Positions 8,055-17,800 of a DNA stretch of 64,000 bases are shown one piece after another. Source of the stretch: Lachnobacterium bovis. GTDB taxonomy: Bacteria > Bacillota > Clostridia > Lachnospirales > Lachnospiraceae. The position numbers and the translations under genes were made by a program. Each line of letters begins with the position of its first letter. Position 1 is the stretch's first letter. The stretch covers positions 78,786 to 142,785 of the forward strand of contig NZ_FOGW01000008.1 in NCBI RefSeq assembly GCF_900111325.1, read 5' to 3'. Below the pieces are notes generated by a model. That model was not told where the DNA came from. It ran no database searches and was given only the letters and a program-made list of their open reading frames with translations.

Positions 8055-9731
8055 TTGAAGAACGTAAAAGATGAACAGAATAAGAGCAAGCTAAGAATAA
8101 TACCATTAGGTGGATTAGGACTAATTGGAATGAATATAACTGCATTTGAGTATGATGATAGTATCATTGTTATTGATTGCGGATTATCTTTTCCAGATGA
8201 TGATATGTACGGAGTCGATTTAGTTATTCCAGATATTACATATCTTAAAGACAACATTGATAGAGTAAAGGGATTTTTCATTACACATGGTCATGAGGAT
8301 CATATAGGAGCAATTCCATATGTTTTAAGAGAAATTAATGTTCCAATCTACGCAACTAAATTGACAATGGGAATTATTGATCATAAACTTGAAGAACATG
8401 AAATGGTTAAGAGAGTTAAACGTAAAGTTTGTCATTATGGACAACACATTAATTTGGGATGTTTTAGAGTTGAATTTATAAAAACAAATCACAGTATTCA
8501 AGATGCTGCAGCGCTTGCTATTTATTCACCAGCTGGTATTGTAGTTCATACAGGAGATTTTAAGGTTGACTACACACCAGTTTTTGGAGATGCTATCGAT
8601 TTACAACGTTTCGGAGAAATAGGAAAGAAGGGTGTTTTAGCGTTATTATGTGATAGTACTAATGCTGAGAGACCTGGTTTTACTATGTCGGAACGTTCAG
8701 TTGGAAAAACTTTAGATAATATTTTTGCTGAACATAGACAAAATAGAATAATAATTGCGACTTTTGCATCAAATGTTGATCGTGTACAGCAAATTATCAA
8801 TTCGGCATATAAATATGGTCGAAAAGTTGCAATTGAGGGAAGAAGTATGGTGACGATTATTTCAATCGCTTCTGAACTCGGATATTTAAAGTTACCAGAT
8901 AATATTTTGATTGATGCAGAACAGCTTAGAAATTATCCAGATGAGAAGACTGTTATTATTACAACAGGAAGCCAAGGAGAATCAATGGCGGCACTTTCAA
9001 GAATGGCTACAGGAATGCATAGAAAGGTTGTTATTAAACCAAAAGATACAATCGTATTTTCTTCTAGTCCTATTCCAGGAAATGAAAAGTCTATTTCAGG
9101 TATAATCAATGAGCTAATGTTAAAAGGTGCGGAAGTAATTTTCCAAGATGTACATGTCTCAGGTCATGCGTGTCAAGAGGATATTAAATTGATTTATTCT
9201 TTAGTAAATCCTAAATTTGCAATTCCAGTGCACGGTGAATATAGACATTTATATGCACAAGCAAATATTGCGTCTGAACTAGGTTATGATTCAGATCACA
9301 TCAAAATCTTACAAGCGGGTGATGTTCTAGAAATTGATGATGAGAGAGCAGAAGTAGTTGATAGGGTTCAAACAGGTAATGTTATGGTTGATGGCCTTGG
9401 AGTAGGAGATGTAGGTAATATCGTATTAAGAGATAGACAGCATCTTGCAGAAGACGGTATTATTATTGTTGTTATGACTCTTGAAAGTGGATCAGGACAA
9501 GTTTTAGCAGGACCAGATATTGTAACAAGAGGTTTTGTATATGTTAGAAATTCAGAGAGCTTAATTGATGAAGCAAAAGCACTCTTAGATAGAACTATGG
9601 ATTATTGTATGGATAATCATATTCAAGATTGGGGTAAAATTAAAACAGAAGTAAAAGAGGTACTTGGTGATTTTGTTTGGAAGGAAACAAAACGTAGACC
9701 AATGATTATGCCAATTATTATGGAAGTGTAG
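8055..9731 (+). CDS. Ribonuclease J
   Basis: About 558 residues. RNase J is the Firmicute 5'-3' exo- and endoribonuclease for mRNA decay and rRNA maturation. The metallo-beta-lactamase core has the metal motif THGHEDHIGA, a beta-CASP domain follows (VHVSGHACQEDI near the end), and a C-terminal domain completes it. Start choice: GGAGG at 8043-8047 is one base from ATG 8049 but seven from TTG 8055, so TTG is favoured; ATG 8049 would add two residues. It is 9 bp before the MltG-like gene. Whether it is the J1 or J2 paralogue cannot be told from the window. Confidence 0.93.
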   Translation: MKNVKDEQNKSKLRIIPLGGLGLIGMNITAFEYDDSIIVIDCGLSFPDDDMYGVDLVIPDITYLKDNIDRVKGFFITHGHEDHIGAIPYVLREINVPIYATKLTMGIIDHKLEEHEMVKRVKRKVCHYGQHINLGCFRVEFIKTNHSIQDAAALAIYSPAGIVVHTGDFKVDYTPVFGDAIDLQRFGEIGKKGVLALLCDSTNAERPGFTMSERSVGKTLDNIFAEHRQNRIIIATFASNVDRVQQIINSAYKYGRKVAIEGRSMVTIISIASELGYLKLPDNILIDAEQLRNYPDEKTVIITTGSQGESMAALSRMATGMHRKVVIKPKDTIVFSSSPIPGNEKSISGIINELMLKGAEVIFQDVHVSGHACQEDIKLIYSLVNPKFAIPVHGEYRHLYAQANIASELGYDSDHIKILQAGDVLEIDDERAEVVDRVQTGNVMVDGLGVGDVGNIVLRDRQHLAEDGIIIVVMTLESGSGQVLAGPDIVTRGFVYVRNSESLIDEAKALLDRTMDYCMDNHIQDWGKIKTEVKEVLGDFVWKETKRRPMIMPIIMEV

Positions 9732-9740
9732 GGGAAGTTT

Positions 9741-10136
9741 ATGAATATCAATAAGGTACTGTTTAATTTTATTAAAATTGCATTTAGTATTATGATAATT
9801 CTTTTATTAGTGTATGTTCTTTCTCATTTTGCAGGAAAAGCATACGGATTTGGATACAGTCTTTTTAACGATGAATCAGTTACCAAAGGAGAGGGAAAAG
9901 AAGTTAAAATTGTAATTAAATCTGGTATGTCGAATAAAGAAATAGGAGAGTTATTAAAGAAAAAAGGTTTAATAAAAGACAGTAACCTTTTTTGGATTCA
10001 AAGTGAAATGGTATCCTTATCGTCTAAAGTAAGACCGGGTACATATGTGCTTAATACTTCTATGAGTGTTGATGAAATTATCAATAAGATGATTAAGCAA
10101 AATGAAACTTCAGAGAAACAAATCCAGACACAGTAG
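9741..10136 (+). CDS. MltG/YceG-like membrane protein without the catalytic domain
   Basis: 131 residues. A short cytoplasmic N-terminus, one membrane segment (about residues 10-30), then an extracellular LysM-like module typical of the N-terminal part of MltG: VKIVIKSGMSNKEIGELLKKKGLI followed by VRPGTYVLNTSMSVDEIINKMI. Full-length MltG, an endolytic transglycosylase that releases glycan strands, continues for about 200 more residues with a catalytic glutamate; none of that is present, and the reading frame ends cleanly. It may bind nascent glycan or be a regulatory stub. It is embedded between RNase J and trmR with short gaps. Confidence 0.82.
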   Translation: MNINKVLFNFIKIAFSIMIILLLVYVLSHFAGKAYGFGYSLFNDESVTKGEGKEVKIVIKSGMSNKEIGELLKKKGLIKDSNLFWIQSEMVSLSSKVRPGTYVLNTSMSVDEIINKMIKQNETSEKQIQTQ

Positions 10137-10147
10137 GAGAATGTGAA

Positions 10148-10792
10148 ATGATAGTAGATGAACGTTTGACGACCTACATCAATTCTCTTGGATCTAGTAA
10201 CACAAAAATATTAGACACTATAGAAAAAGAAGCTCTGCAGTCCTTTGTTCCAATTATACGTAAGGAAATGCAGAGTTTTTTAAAGTTATTGTTACAGATA
10301 AAAAAGCCTAAGAGAATTTTAGAGGTTGGCACAGCAGTTGGGTTTTCGACTATTTTGATGGCGGAGTATAATCCAGTAGAATGTGAAATTGTCACAATAG
10401 AAAACTATGAAAAAAGGATACCAATTGCCAAAAAGAATTTTGAAAGAGCAAAAAAAGAAGAGCAGATTACTTTGCTTGAAGGTGATGCAACCGAGATACT
10501 AAAAGAGTTAGATGGTGAATTTGATTTGATTTTTATGGATGCTGCAAAGGGTCAATATATTAATTTTATGCCTGATGTATTACGTTTGTTAAGCAAAGAT
10601 GGTGTATTAGTGTCTGATAATGTGCTTCAAGATGGAGATATAATCGAATCGCATTATATGATTGATCGTAGAAATCGTACAATTTATAAACGTATGAGAG
10701 AATACTTATACGAGCTAACACATAATGAGAAGCTTGTAACTTCGATAATGCCAATAGGCGATGGTATTACTGTTACAACATTTAAGGATTAA
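10148..10792 (+). CDS. trmR: O-methyltransferase, TrmR-like (tRNA ho5U34 methyltransferase)
   Basis: 214 residues, class I SAM methyltransferase of the O-methyltransferase family 3 type: ILEVGTAVGFSTILMA is the SAM loop, and FDLIFMDAAKGQY plus VSDNVLQDG are the metal/catalytic segments. Bacillus TrmR (YrrM) methylates 5-hydroxyuridine at the tRNA wobble base to 5-methoxyuridine. The assignment to that substrate rests on the neighbouring U32-peptidase-family gene, since TrhP makes the 5-hydroxyuridine; the same pair (yrrM-yrrO) is found in Bacillus. Confidence 0.85.
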   Translation: MIVDERLTTYINSLGSSNTKILDTIEKEALQSFVPIIRKEMQSFLKLLLQIKKPKRILEVGTAVGFSTILMAEYNPVECEIVTIENYEKRIPIAKKNFERAKKEEQITLLEGDATEILKELDGEFDLIFMDAAKGQYINFMPDVLRLLSKDGVLVSDNVLQDGDIIESHYMIDRRNRTIYKRMREYLYELTHNEKLVTSIMPIGDGITVTTFKD

Positions 10793-10845
10793 AACTATAA
10801 GATAGTTAAAATAGATTTTTTAAACATATGAGAGGAAATTTTAAA

Positions 10846-12102
10846 ATGAGAGATATTGAATTATTATGCCCAGCAAGCAGTTTAGAAGTTTTAAAAGTTG
10901 CTGTTATATATGGTGCAAATGCAGTATATATTGGTGGTGAAGCATTTGGTTTAAGAGCAAAGGCAAAAAATTTCTCTATGGAAGACATGGCGGAAGGAAT
11001 TAAATTTGCACATGAGCGTGGTGTAAAAGTATATGTCACAATTAATATTTTAGCGCATAATTATGACTTAGAAGGAGTAAGAAGATATTTAAAAGAAATC
11101 AAAGATTTAGCTCCTTATCAACCAGATGCATTGTTAATTGCTGATCCAGGTATCTTTATGATGGCTAAAGAAATATGCCCAGAGATTGAAAGACATATTA
11201 GTACACAAGCAAATAATACAAATGTTGAAACATATAAGTTCTGGCATGATTTAGGTGCAACTCGTGTTGTGGCTGCTAGAGAGTTATCTTTAAATGAAAT
11301 TAAACAGATTAGAGAAGGCATCCCAAGTGAACTTGAAATCGAAGCATTCGTACATGGTGCAATGTGTATTTCATATTCAGGACGTTGTTTATTATCAAAT
11401 TATTTTACAGGTCGTGATGCTAATCATGGAGCGTGTACACATCCTTGTAGATGGAAATATGCAATTGTTGAAGAAAAACGTCCAGGTGAATATTTACCAG
11501 TATATGAAAATGAAAGAGGTACATACATTTTTAATTCAAAAGATTTATGTATGGTAGAACATCTTCCAGATTTGATTAATGCGGGTGTAGATAGCTTAAA
11601 GATTGAAGGAAGAATGAAAACAGCTTTATATGTTGCTACAGTTGCTAGAACATATAGAAAAGCTATCGATGATTATTTAGAATCACCTGAAAAATATCAG
11701 GAAAATATGCCATGGTATTTAGATCAGATTTCAAATTGTACATATAGACAATTTACAACTGGTTTCTTCTATGGTAAACCAAGTGAAGAAGCTCAAATTT
11801 ATGATAATAATACATATATTAAGGGTTATACATACCTTGGTTTAATCGAAGGTAAGAACGAACAAGGTTTATATAGAATTGAACAAAAAAATAAATTCTC
11901 TGTTGGTGAAACAATTGAAATTATGAAACCAAATGGTGATAACATACCTGTTCAAGTTAGAAGAATCGTTAATGAACAAGGCGTAGATGTTGAATCTGCT
12001 CCACATCCAAAAGAAATTCTTTATATTGATTTAGGCGTAGAATTAGAACCATACGATATTATCCGTAGACAAGAAGAAGATGCAAAAATTAATTTAGAGT
12101 AA
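10846..12102 (+). CDS. trhP: tRNA 5-hydroxyuridine synthase, peptidase U32 family (TrhP)
   Basis: 418 residues. The U32 family, long called collagenase-like peptidases, is now known to include prephenate-dependent RNA hydroxylation enzymes (TrhP, RlhA). The signature EAFVHGAMCISYSGRCLLSNY and further cysteines in the GACTHPCRWKY segment are present and could hold an Fe-S cluster. ATG 10828 is possible, but AGAGG at 10831-10835 is placed for ATG 10846. The neighbour trmR supports the wobble-uridine hydroxylation role. Bacillus has two such genes in tandem (yrrN, yrrO); only one is here. A striking octamer repeat begins one base after the stop codon. Confidence 0.88.
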   Translation: MRDIELLCPASSLEVLKVAVIYGANAVYIGGEAFGLRAKAKNFSMEDMAEGIKFAHERGVKVYVTINILAHNYDLEGVRRYLKEIKDLAPYQPDALLIADPGIFMMAKEICPEIERHISTQANNTNVETYKFWHDLGATRVVAARELSLNEIKQIREGIPSELEIEAFVHGAMCISYSGRCLLSNYFTGRDANHGACTHPCRWKYAIVEEKRPGEYLPVYENERGTYIFNSKDLCMVEHLPDLINAGVDSLKIEGRMKTALYVATVARTYRKAIDDYLESPEKYQENMPWYLDQISNCTYRQFTTGFFYGKPSEEAQIYDNNTYIKGYTYLGLIEGKNEQGLYRIEQKNKFSVGETIEIMKPNGDNIPVQVRRIVNEQGVDVESAPHPKEILYIDLGVELEPYDIIRRQEEDAKINLE

Positions 12103-12103
12103 T

Positions 12104-12215
12104 ATAAGATTGCAAAATTATAAGATTGCAAAATTACAAAATTACAAGATTATAAAATCACAAAATTATAAAATTGCAAAATTACAAAATTATAAAATTA
12201 TAAAATTACAAGATT
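12104..12215. repeat. 14 tandem copies of an 8-bp repeat
   Basis: Fourteen uninterrupted octamers with consensus (A/G)(T/C)AA(A/G)ATT fill exactly 112 bp, starting one base after the trhP stop. Variation is almost only purine-for-purine or pyrimidine-for-pyrimidine (ATAAAATT, ACAAAATT, GCAAAATT, ATAAGATT, ACAAGATT, one ATAAAATC). A minisatellite of this type grows by polymerase slippage. It lies before the terminator, so it is probably transcribed in the trhP 3' UTR. Confidence 0.92.
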
Positions 12216-12247
12216 ATAATAAAAAATATTAAGATTTTAGAATAAAT

Positions 12248-12300
12248 AACTCTATCTAAGTTACGTAAAATTCAAACGTATTTAGATAGAGTTTTATTTT
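12248..12300 (+). terminator. Terminator after trhP and the octamer repeat
   Basis: A perfect 12-bp stem (AACTCTATCTAA at 12248-12259 with TTAGATAGAGTT at 12282-12293) is followed by a T-rich tail. Confidence 0.8.
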
Positions 12301-12374
12301 GTATATGTAATGTGGTAGAATGTAAGAGGCGCATTACGATTATGTACAATTATTCTCAAAAAGGGAGGACATAC

Positions 12375-14819
12375 ATGGCAGACATAATGGAAACAGACAA
12401 GCAATTTGGAGAAAATAAAAAAGTTATAGATAGAGTTTATGCAGATCCAAGAACGGGTTTGTCAGCTAGTCTTGTTGATAAAAGAATAGTAGCAGGTAAG
12501 GTTAACAAGACAGTTGAGCCATATACTAAATCGTTGAATGATATAATAAAATCAAATGTTTATACATACTTTAATTTTATTTTTTTCGTAATGACAATTC
12601 TACTTATTTTGGTAAGAGGTTGGTCTGATTTAATCTTTTTACCTATCATTATAGCAAATACATCGATTGGAGTTGCTCAAGAATTATATTCGAAGAAACA
12701 ATTATCTAAATTAAAGTTTACCAATAAATCAAAATATATAGTCATTCGTGATGCTAAAAAAAATAATATAGAATCAAAGGATTTAGTTTTAGATGATATA
12801 GTGTTGTTTAAAAAAGGAGATCTTATTCCAGCTGATGCTATTGTTGTGGAGGGCAAACTTAAAGTTAATGAATCAATTTTAACAGGTGAGTCGTGTCATG
12901 TGGACAAAGTTGAAGGTAAGATGTTATTGTCTGGAAGTTGGGTTATAGATGGACAAGCTTTTGCAAAAATAGATAAGGTCGGTAAGGATTCTAATATTTC
13001 TAAATTAATAATGGAAGCGTCTAAAGAAAAAAGTTCTAAAAAGTCAGAAATGACAGTAGCATTGGATAAATTGATTCAAACAATAGGTATAATTATAATT
13101 CCGGTTGCGATTGCGTTATTTATTCAATCATTCATTTATAATAAAGCACCATTTGACATGGCTATAAAAAGCATGATTGCTGCTTTGATTGGTATGATTC
13201 CAGAAGGATTATATTTGCTAGCAAGTGTTACTATGGCGATTGGAAGTTTACGATTAGCTAAAGATAAAGTAATTATTCATGATATGAAAAGTATAGAAGA
13301 ATTAGCAAGAGCAGATTTTTTATGTGTTGATAAAACGGGTACTATAACAGATAACAAAATTAAAGTTAAAGGTTATACTACATTAGATGACAAAATTAGT
13401 AGAGCAACTTTGAGTCATATGTTGGGGCAATTTGTCTACAATAGCGATGAAATTACTGAAATGACATACGCACTAAAGAGCTTTTTTACAGAAAGAGATT
13501 ATGTAGAGGTTGGTAAAAAAGTTAATTTTACATCTAAAATGAAATATTCTGGCATGAATTTGGGTGGAAAAAATTATGTACTAGGTTCAGCTGAAAATGT
13601 GTTAAGAGATAATTATGAAAAATACAGAGAAGAGATTGAAAGATATTCACAAAAAGGACTAATTGTACTAGTTTTTGCAGAATATTTAGGAGAGTTAGTT
13701 GAAAATGAGGATTTGACAGAAGAAGCAATTCCGCTAGGAGTAGTATTTTTATCAAATCCTATTAGAAAAAATGCAAAAGAGACATTTGCCTTTTTTAGAG
13801 AAAACGGAACAAAAATTAAAGTGATTTCAGGAGATAATCCAATCACAGTTTCAAAAATTGCAAATAAAGTTGGAATTGAAGGAGCAGATAAATTTATTGA
13901 TGCGAGAAAACTTGTGAACCAAGAAGACTATAAAAAGGCTGTAAAAGAGTATACTGTTTTTGGAAGAACCTCAGAATATCAAAAGAAGGAACTTATAAAA
14001 GCCTTAAAAGGAAATAAACATTCAGTTGCAATGGTTGGAGATGGTATTAATGATGTGCTTGCTTTAAGAGAGGCAGATTGTAGTATTGCAATGGTTACAG
14101 AAGGGAAAAGTCCTATTGCACAAATTTCTCAACTAGTAATTACAGATGGAGATTTTTCAAAAATTCCTTTAGTCGTAAAAGAAGGAAGACGTGTTGTACA
14201 CAATATTGAACAAACTGCAATATTGTATGTTGCAAAGAATATTTTCTCGTTATTGTTAGCAATTTTTTCGTTGATATTTGTATATAATTATCCGTTGTTG
14301 CCATCACAAGTTACAATAATTAGTTTATTTACAATAGGAATACCTACATTCTTGCTTACTTTAGAAAAAAATAATAAAAAAATACAAAAAAAATTCCTTT
14401 CAAAAGTATTTATGAAAGCTGTACCAGCAGCGTTGACGAATTTTTTTGTTGTGAGTGGTTTAGCTGTATTTTGTAGAGAATTTAATGTTGAATATAGAAT
14501 TTTGTCTACATCTGCGACTATTCTTGTTGCTATAATTGGATTTATAGTGCTTTATAAAGTGATTAATCCATTTAAAAAGAAACATTTGTTGATGATAATT
14601 CTGTTAGCAATAGGATTATTATTAATGATGATTTTAATGAATGAAGTTTTTGCGATAAATAAAATTGATAAAAAGGGAGTATTAATAATAGTTTTATTTA
14701 CTTTTGTTGCAGCTGAGTTATATAGTTGCCTAGAATTATTATTTGATAAAGTGCATAAATTTGTGCGCAATAATACATTTTTAACTAAAATTAGAGATAA
14801 TATAAAGAGTTTTTTGTAA
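12375..14819 (+). CDS. Cation-transporting P-type ATPase (HAD-IC family, CtpE-like)
   Basis: 814 residues. Domains in order: two N-terminal membrane helices, the actuator domain with LTGES, two core helices with the metal-site motif MIPEGLY, the phosphorylation site CVDKTGTITD, a short nucleotide domain, the hinge MVGDGINDV, and a C-terminal membrane block of about six helices. PEGL in the fourth helix instead of CPC or SPC argues against a heavy-metal pump and fits the CtpE-like branch (calcium or a related divalent cation), but the ion is not proven. The frame opens at 12312; GGGAGG at 12363-12368 supports ATG 12375. An extended -10 (TGGTAGAAT, 12313-12321) lies about 55 bp upstream. Confidence 0.9.
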   Translation: MADIMETDKQFGENKKVIDRVYADPRTGLSASLVDKRIVAGKVNKTVEPYTKSLNDIIKSNVYTYFNFIFFVMTILLILVRGWSDLIFLPIIIANTSIGVAQELYSKKQLSKLKFTNKSKYIVIRDAKKNNIESKDLVLDDIVLFKKGDLIPADAIVVEGKLKVNESILTGESCHVDKVEGKMLLSGSWVIDGQAFAKIDKVGKDSNISKLIMEASKEKSSKKSEMTVALDKLIQTIGIIIIPVAIALFIQSFIYNKAPFDMAIKSMIAALIGMIPEGLYLLASVTMAIGSLRLAKDKVIIHDMKSIEELARADFLCVDKTGTITDNKIKVKGYTTLDDKISRATLSHMLGQFVYNSDEITEMTYALKSFFTERDYVEVGKKVNFTSKMKYSGMNLGGKNYVLGSAENVLRDNYEKYREEIERYSQKGLIVLVFAEYLGELVENEDLTEEAIPLGVVFLSNPIRKNAKETFAFFRENGTKIKVISGDNPITVSKIANKVGIEGADKFIDARKLVNQEDYKKAVKEYTVFGRTSEYQKKELIKALKGNKHSVAMVGDGINDVLALREADCSIAMVTEGKSPIAQISQLVITDGDFSKIPLVVKEGRRVVHNIEQTAILYVAKNIFSLLLAIFSLIFVYNYPLLPSQVTIISLFTIGIPTFLLTLEKNNKKIQKKFLSKVFMKAVPAALTNFFVVSGLAVFCREFNVEYRILSTSATILVAIIGFIVLYKVINPFKKKHLLMIILLAIGLLLMMILMNEVFAINKIDKKGVLIIVLFTFVAAELYSCLELLFDKVHKFVRNNTFLTKIRDNIKSFL

Positions 14820-14835
14820 AAAAAGGACTAATTAG

Positions 14836-14864
14836 TTGAATAGAGTTTATAAATAGTTTATAAT
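14836..14864 (+). promoter_or_regulatory. Promoter of the DUF5717/DUF5716 cluster
   Basis: TTGAAT (14836-14841), 17-bp spacer, TATAAT (14859-14864). It starts only 16 bp after the ATPase stop codon and would give a very short leader, so the following cluster appears to have its own transcription start. Confidence 0.65.
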
Positions 14865-14891
14865 TTTATTTATCGAGGAGAAGTGGGTGAT

Positions 14892-17800
14892 ATGATGCAA
14901 AAAATGATAAGAAAAATAGCTAGGGGAGAGATTTATAATCCTAATACAAGTATTTCATTTTCTGCGGAAAATATAGCAATAGAAGTTTTCGAAGATGAAG
15001 TATACGAGGGAGAATTCTTTATAGAATTTAAAGGTTATAAAACTGAAGAAATAGGTGGAAAGGTATTTTCGACTAATTGCAGAATGAAGTGTATTAATTC
15101 GGAAGTTATAGGAAATAAACAGTGTATTAGATACTGTTTTGATGCAAAAGGGCTACGTATAGGAAATAATTCTACGGGAGAATTTTATTTTATAGTTAAT
15201 CATGTAGAAACAAGCTTGCATTTTCATGTTACAGTTGTTGAAAAATATGTGAATTCTGCAATCGGTAAGTTATATAATTTAGATGAATTTGTGCAACTAT
15301 CTAAAGCAAATTGGAATGAAGCTTTGCGTATATTTTATTCACCTTTTTTTACAAAGAATATTTTAGAGAAAACCAAGGTGCAATATAAAAATAAATTAAT
15401 TATGATTTATGATGGCTTAAATATAAAAGAACATAATAGTCATAATATGGAAGAATTTTTAATTGCTTCTGGGAAAAAAGAGAAAATTGATTTTGATGTC
15501 GCAAAAAATAAGTATAATTTTTTTGGCGTTACAGATAAAATAAAAGAATATATTGAAATACATAAAACTACCTGGGGATATTTAGAATTTACAATTTCTA
15601 CAGATAGTGAATTTATTGAATTGTGTAAAACTAAAATTACTACAGATGATTTTATGGGAACAACGTTGCAGTATGCATTTTATTTAAGTGAAGAAAAAAT
15701 GCATGAGGGAAAAAATTTCGGAAAAATCATACTGCAAAATGTAAATAAGAAAATAGAAGTCGAAGTAATCGCACAAAAAAATGATGACTTTAAAGAAATC
15801 GTAGAATCGGTTAAGCATCAAATTAAGGATTACAAAGTTGGTTTGATGGAATTATATGTACAGTATCGATTAAAACGAATCGGTACTGGTGCATGGGCAA
15901 ATGAAACATTGAATATTTTACATCATTTAATGATGATTGAAAAAAATAATAAATTATTTTACAAGTTAATGATGGCGCAAATTTATATTTATAATCATGA
16001 AATTGAGAAAGCCAATGCAATATTAGATCAATTTGACAGAGAAGTTGATAACAAAAATATTCCAGAATATGGTTATTATTTATTTTTGCATACATTATTT
16101 GAGAGAGAGCCAGCAAATGTTGATGAATGTGAAGAAAAAATAGAAAAATTATATAAGCAATATCCAGGAAATGTAATTCTTTTCTGGGCATTGTCTTTTT
16201 TGAATGCAAAATATATAGAAAATCCAAGCGAAAAATTCAAAGCATTGAAATATTGGGATGGTGTTGGGAAAAATTCTCCTTATATTTTTAGTGAAGCATA
16301 TTATATTATTTGGCAAGACCCTTTTTTATTAGATAAGATAGATGATTTTGAAACTAAAGTCTTAATTTGGGCACTTAGGAATAAAGCTTTTACAGAAGAG
16401 GTAATGGATCAATTCTTTTTAGTTGCAAATACTGTAAAGAAATTTGATTTTAAGATTTTTTCAATAATGGAGGAAGGTTATAAAAATTATCCTAAAGAAA
16501 ATTATTTGTCAGTAATTTGTAGCTATTTAATTAAAGCACAAAAATATGGAGAAAAATATCATAAATGGTATGAATTAGGTGTAAATTATAATTTGAGAAT
16601 TACAAAGTTGTATGAGGCATTTTTACTTTCGGCAACAGACAAAGATATGACAGAATTACCAGATATGGTTAAAAGATATTTTCAATATGAGAATAATATT
16701 CCAAAGAAAAAGTTAGCTATGTTATATAAAAATATTATTCTTGAAAAGGACAGTGATCCTGCTACATTTGAAAAATATAAAGATATAATTCGTAATTTTG
16801 CGTTTGAAGAATTAAAGAAAAAGCATATTAATGAAAATTATGCGATAATATACCAAGAAATTTTTAGACCAGAAATAATCAATTTACAAATTACAAATTT
16901 CTTATCTAATTTACTTTTTACAAACAAGATAATAGTAAATAGTAAAGAAATAGTACGAATTTACGTATATGAAAATTGGAAAGATGCCCCTTTAGAGATT
17001 GGATTAAATGAAGGCGAGGGCTATTTCTACCATATTTCTGACGAATACGAGATTATTTTTGAAGATAGACAAGGAAAGAGATATGGTAAAAATATTGAGT
17101 GTGAAATAAAACCGCTATTTAATCTAGAAAAATATAAAAAGGTGATTATGGATAGTGTTTTCCAAAATCAAAATTATTTCATGTATGTAGCTGAAAAAGG
17201 GGAACTTGCGCCTAAAAATGAGTATGAAGAATTAGATTTTTTAGAAAATGGAGACATTTCTGAAAAAGTTTTGAATCAATTGTATTATAAACAAGTTGTT
17301 TATTATGATAAGATTGAGGATACAATAAAATGTAGTAGTTATTTGAAAAAAATAAATAATAATTACATAAGTAGAGAAAAAGTTAAACGCTTAGCTGAGT
17401 TTTATGTGAAATACAAAGAATATGGTGAGGCTGTCGAACTTTTGAAAAGAAGAGGAATCGATCTTTTAAAACCTAGCGATGAAGTAGGGATTACAAGATA
17501 CTTAATAAACAATGGTGGAACAGACAATAAGATGATAATTGATTTATCATTAAGAGTCTTCAAATCTGGACACTATAATGAAGAAATAATTGAATTTTTA
17601 TGCTTGAATTATAATGGACCAACTACAATTATGGCAAATTTATGGAGTATTGCACATGATATTACATCTAAAACAAATAAACTTGAAGAAAATATTTTAA
17701 GTAATATCATTTATACGTCTATTGATTTACCGATGAAAAATAAGATTTTTAAGAACTATTGTGAGCATGATGGCAGAAAAATTATAATCGAAGCATATTT

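Noticed and set aside
12104..12215. Octamer array as a CRISPR
   Set aside because: The unit is 8 bp with no spacers and no cas genes are near.
15823..16227. 134-residue minus-strand frame inside the DUF5717 gene
   Set aside because: Antisense of a well-supported gene, His/Leu/Ile-rich composition typical of shadows, no start signal.
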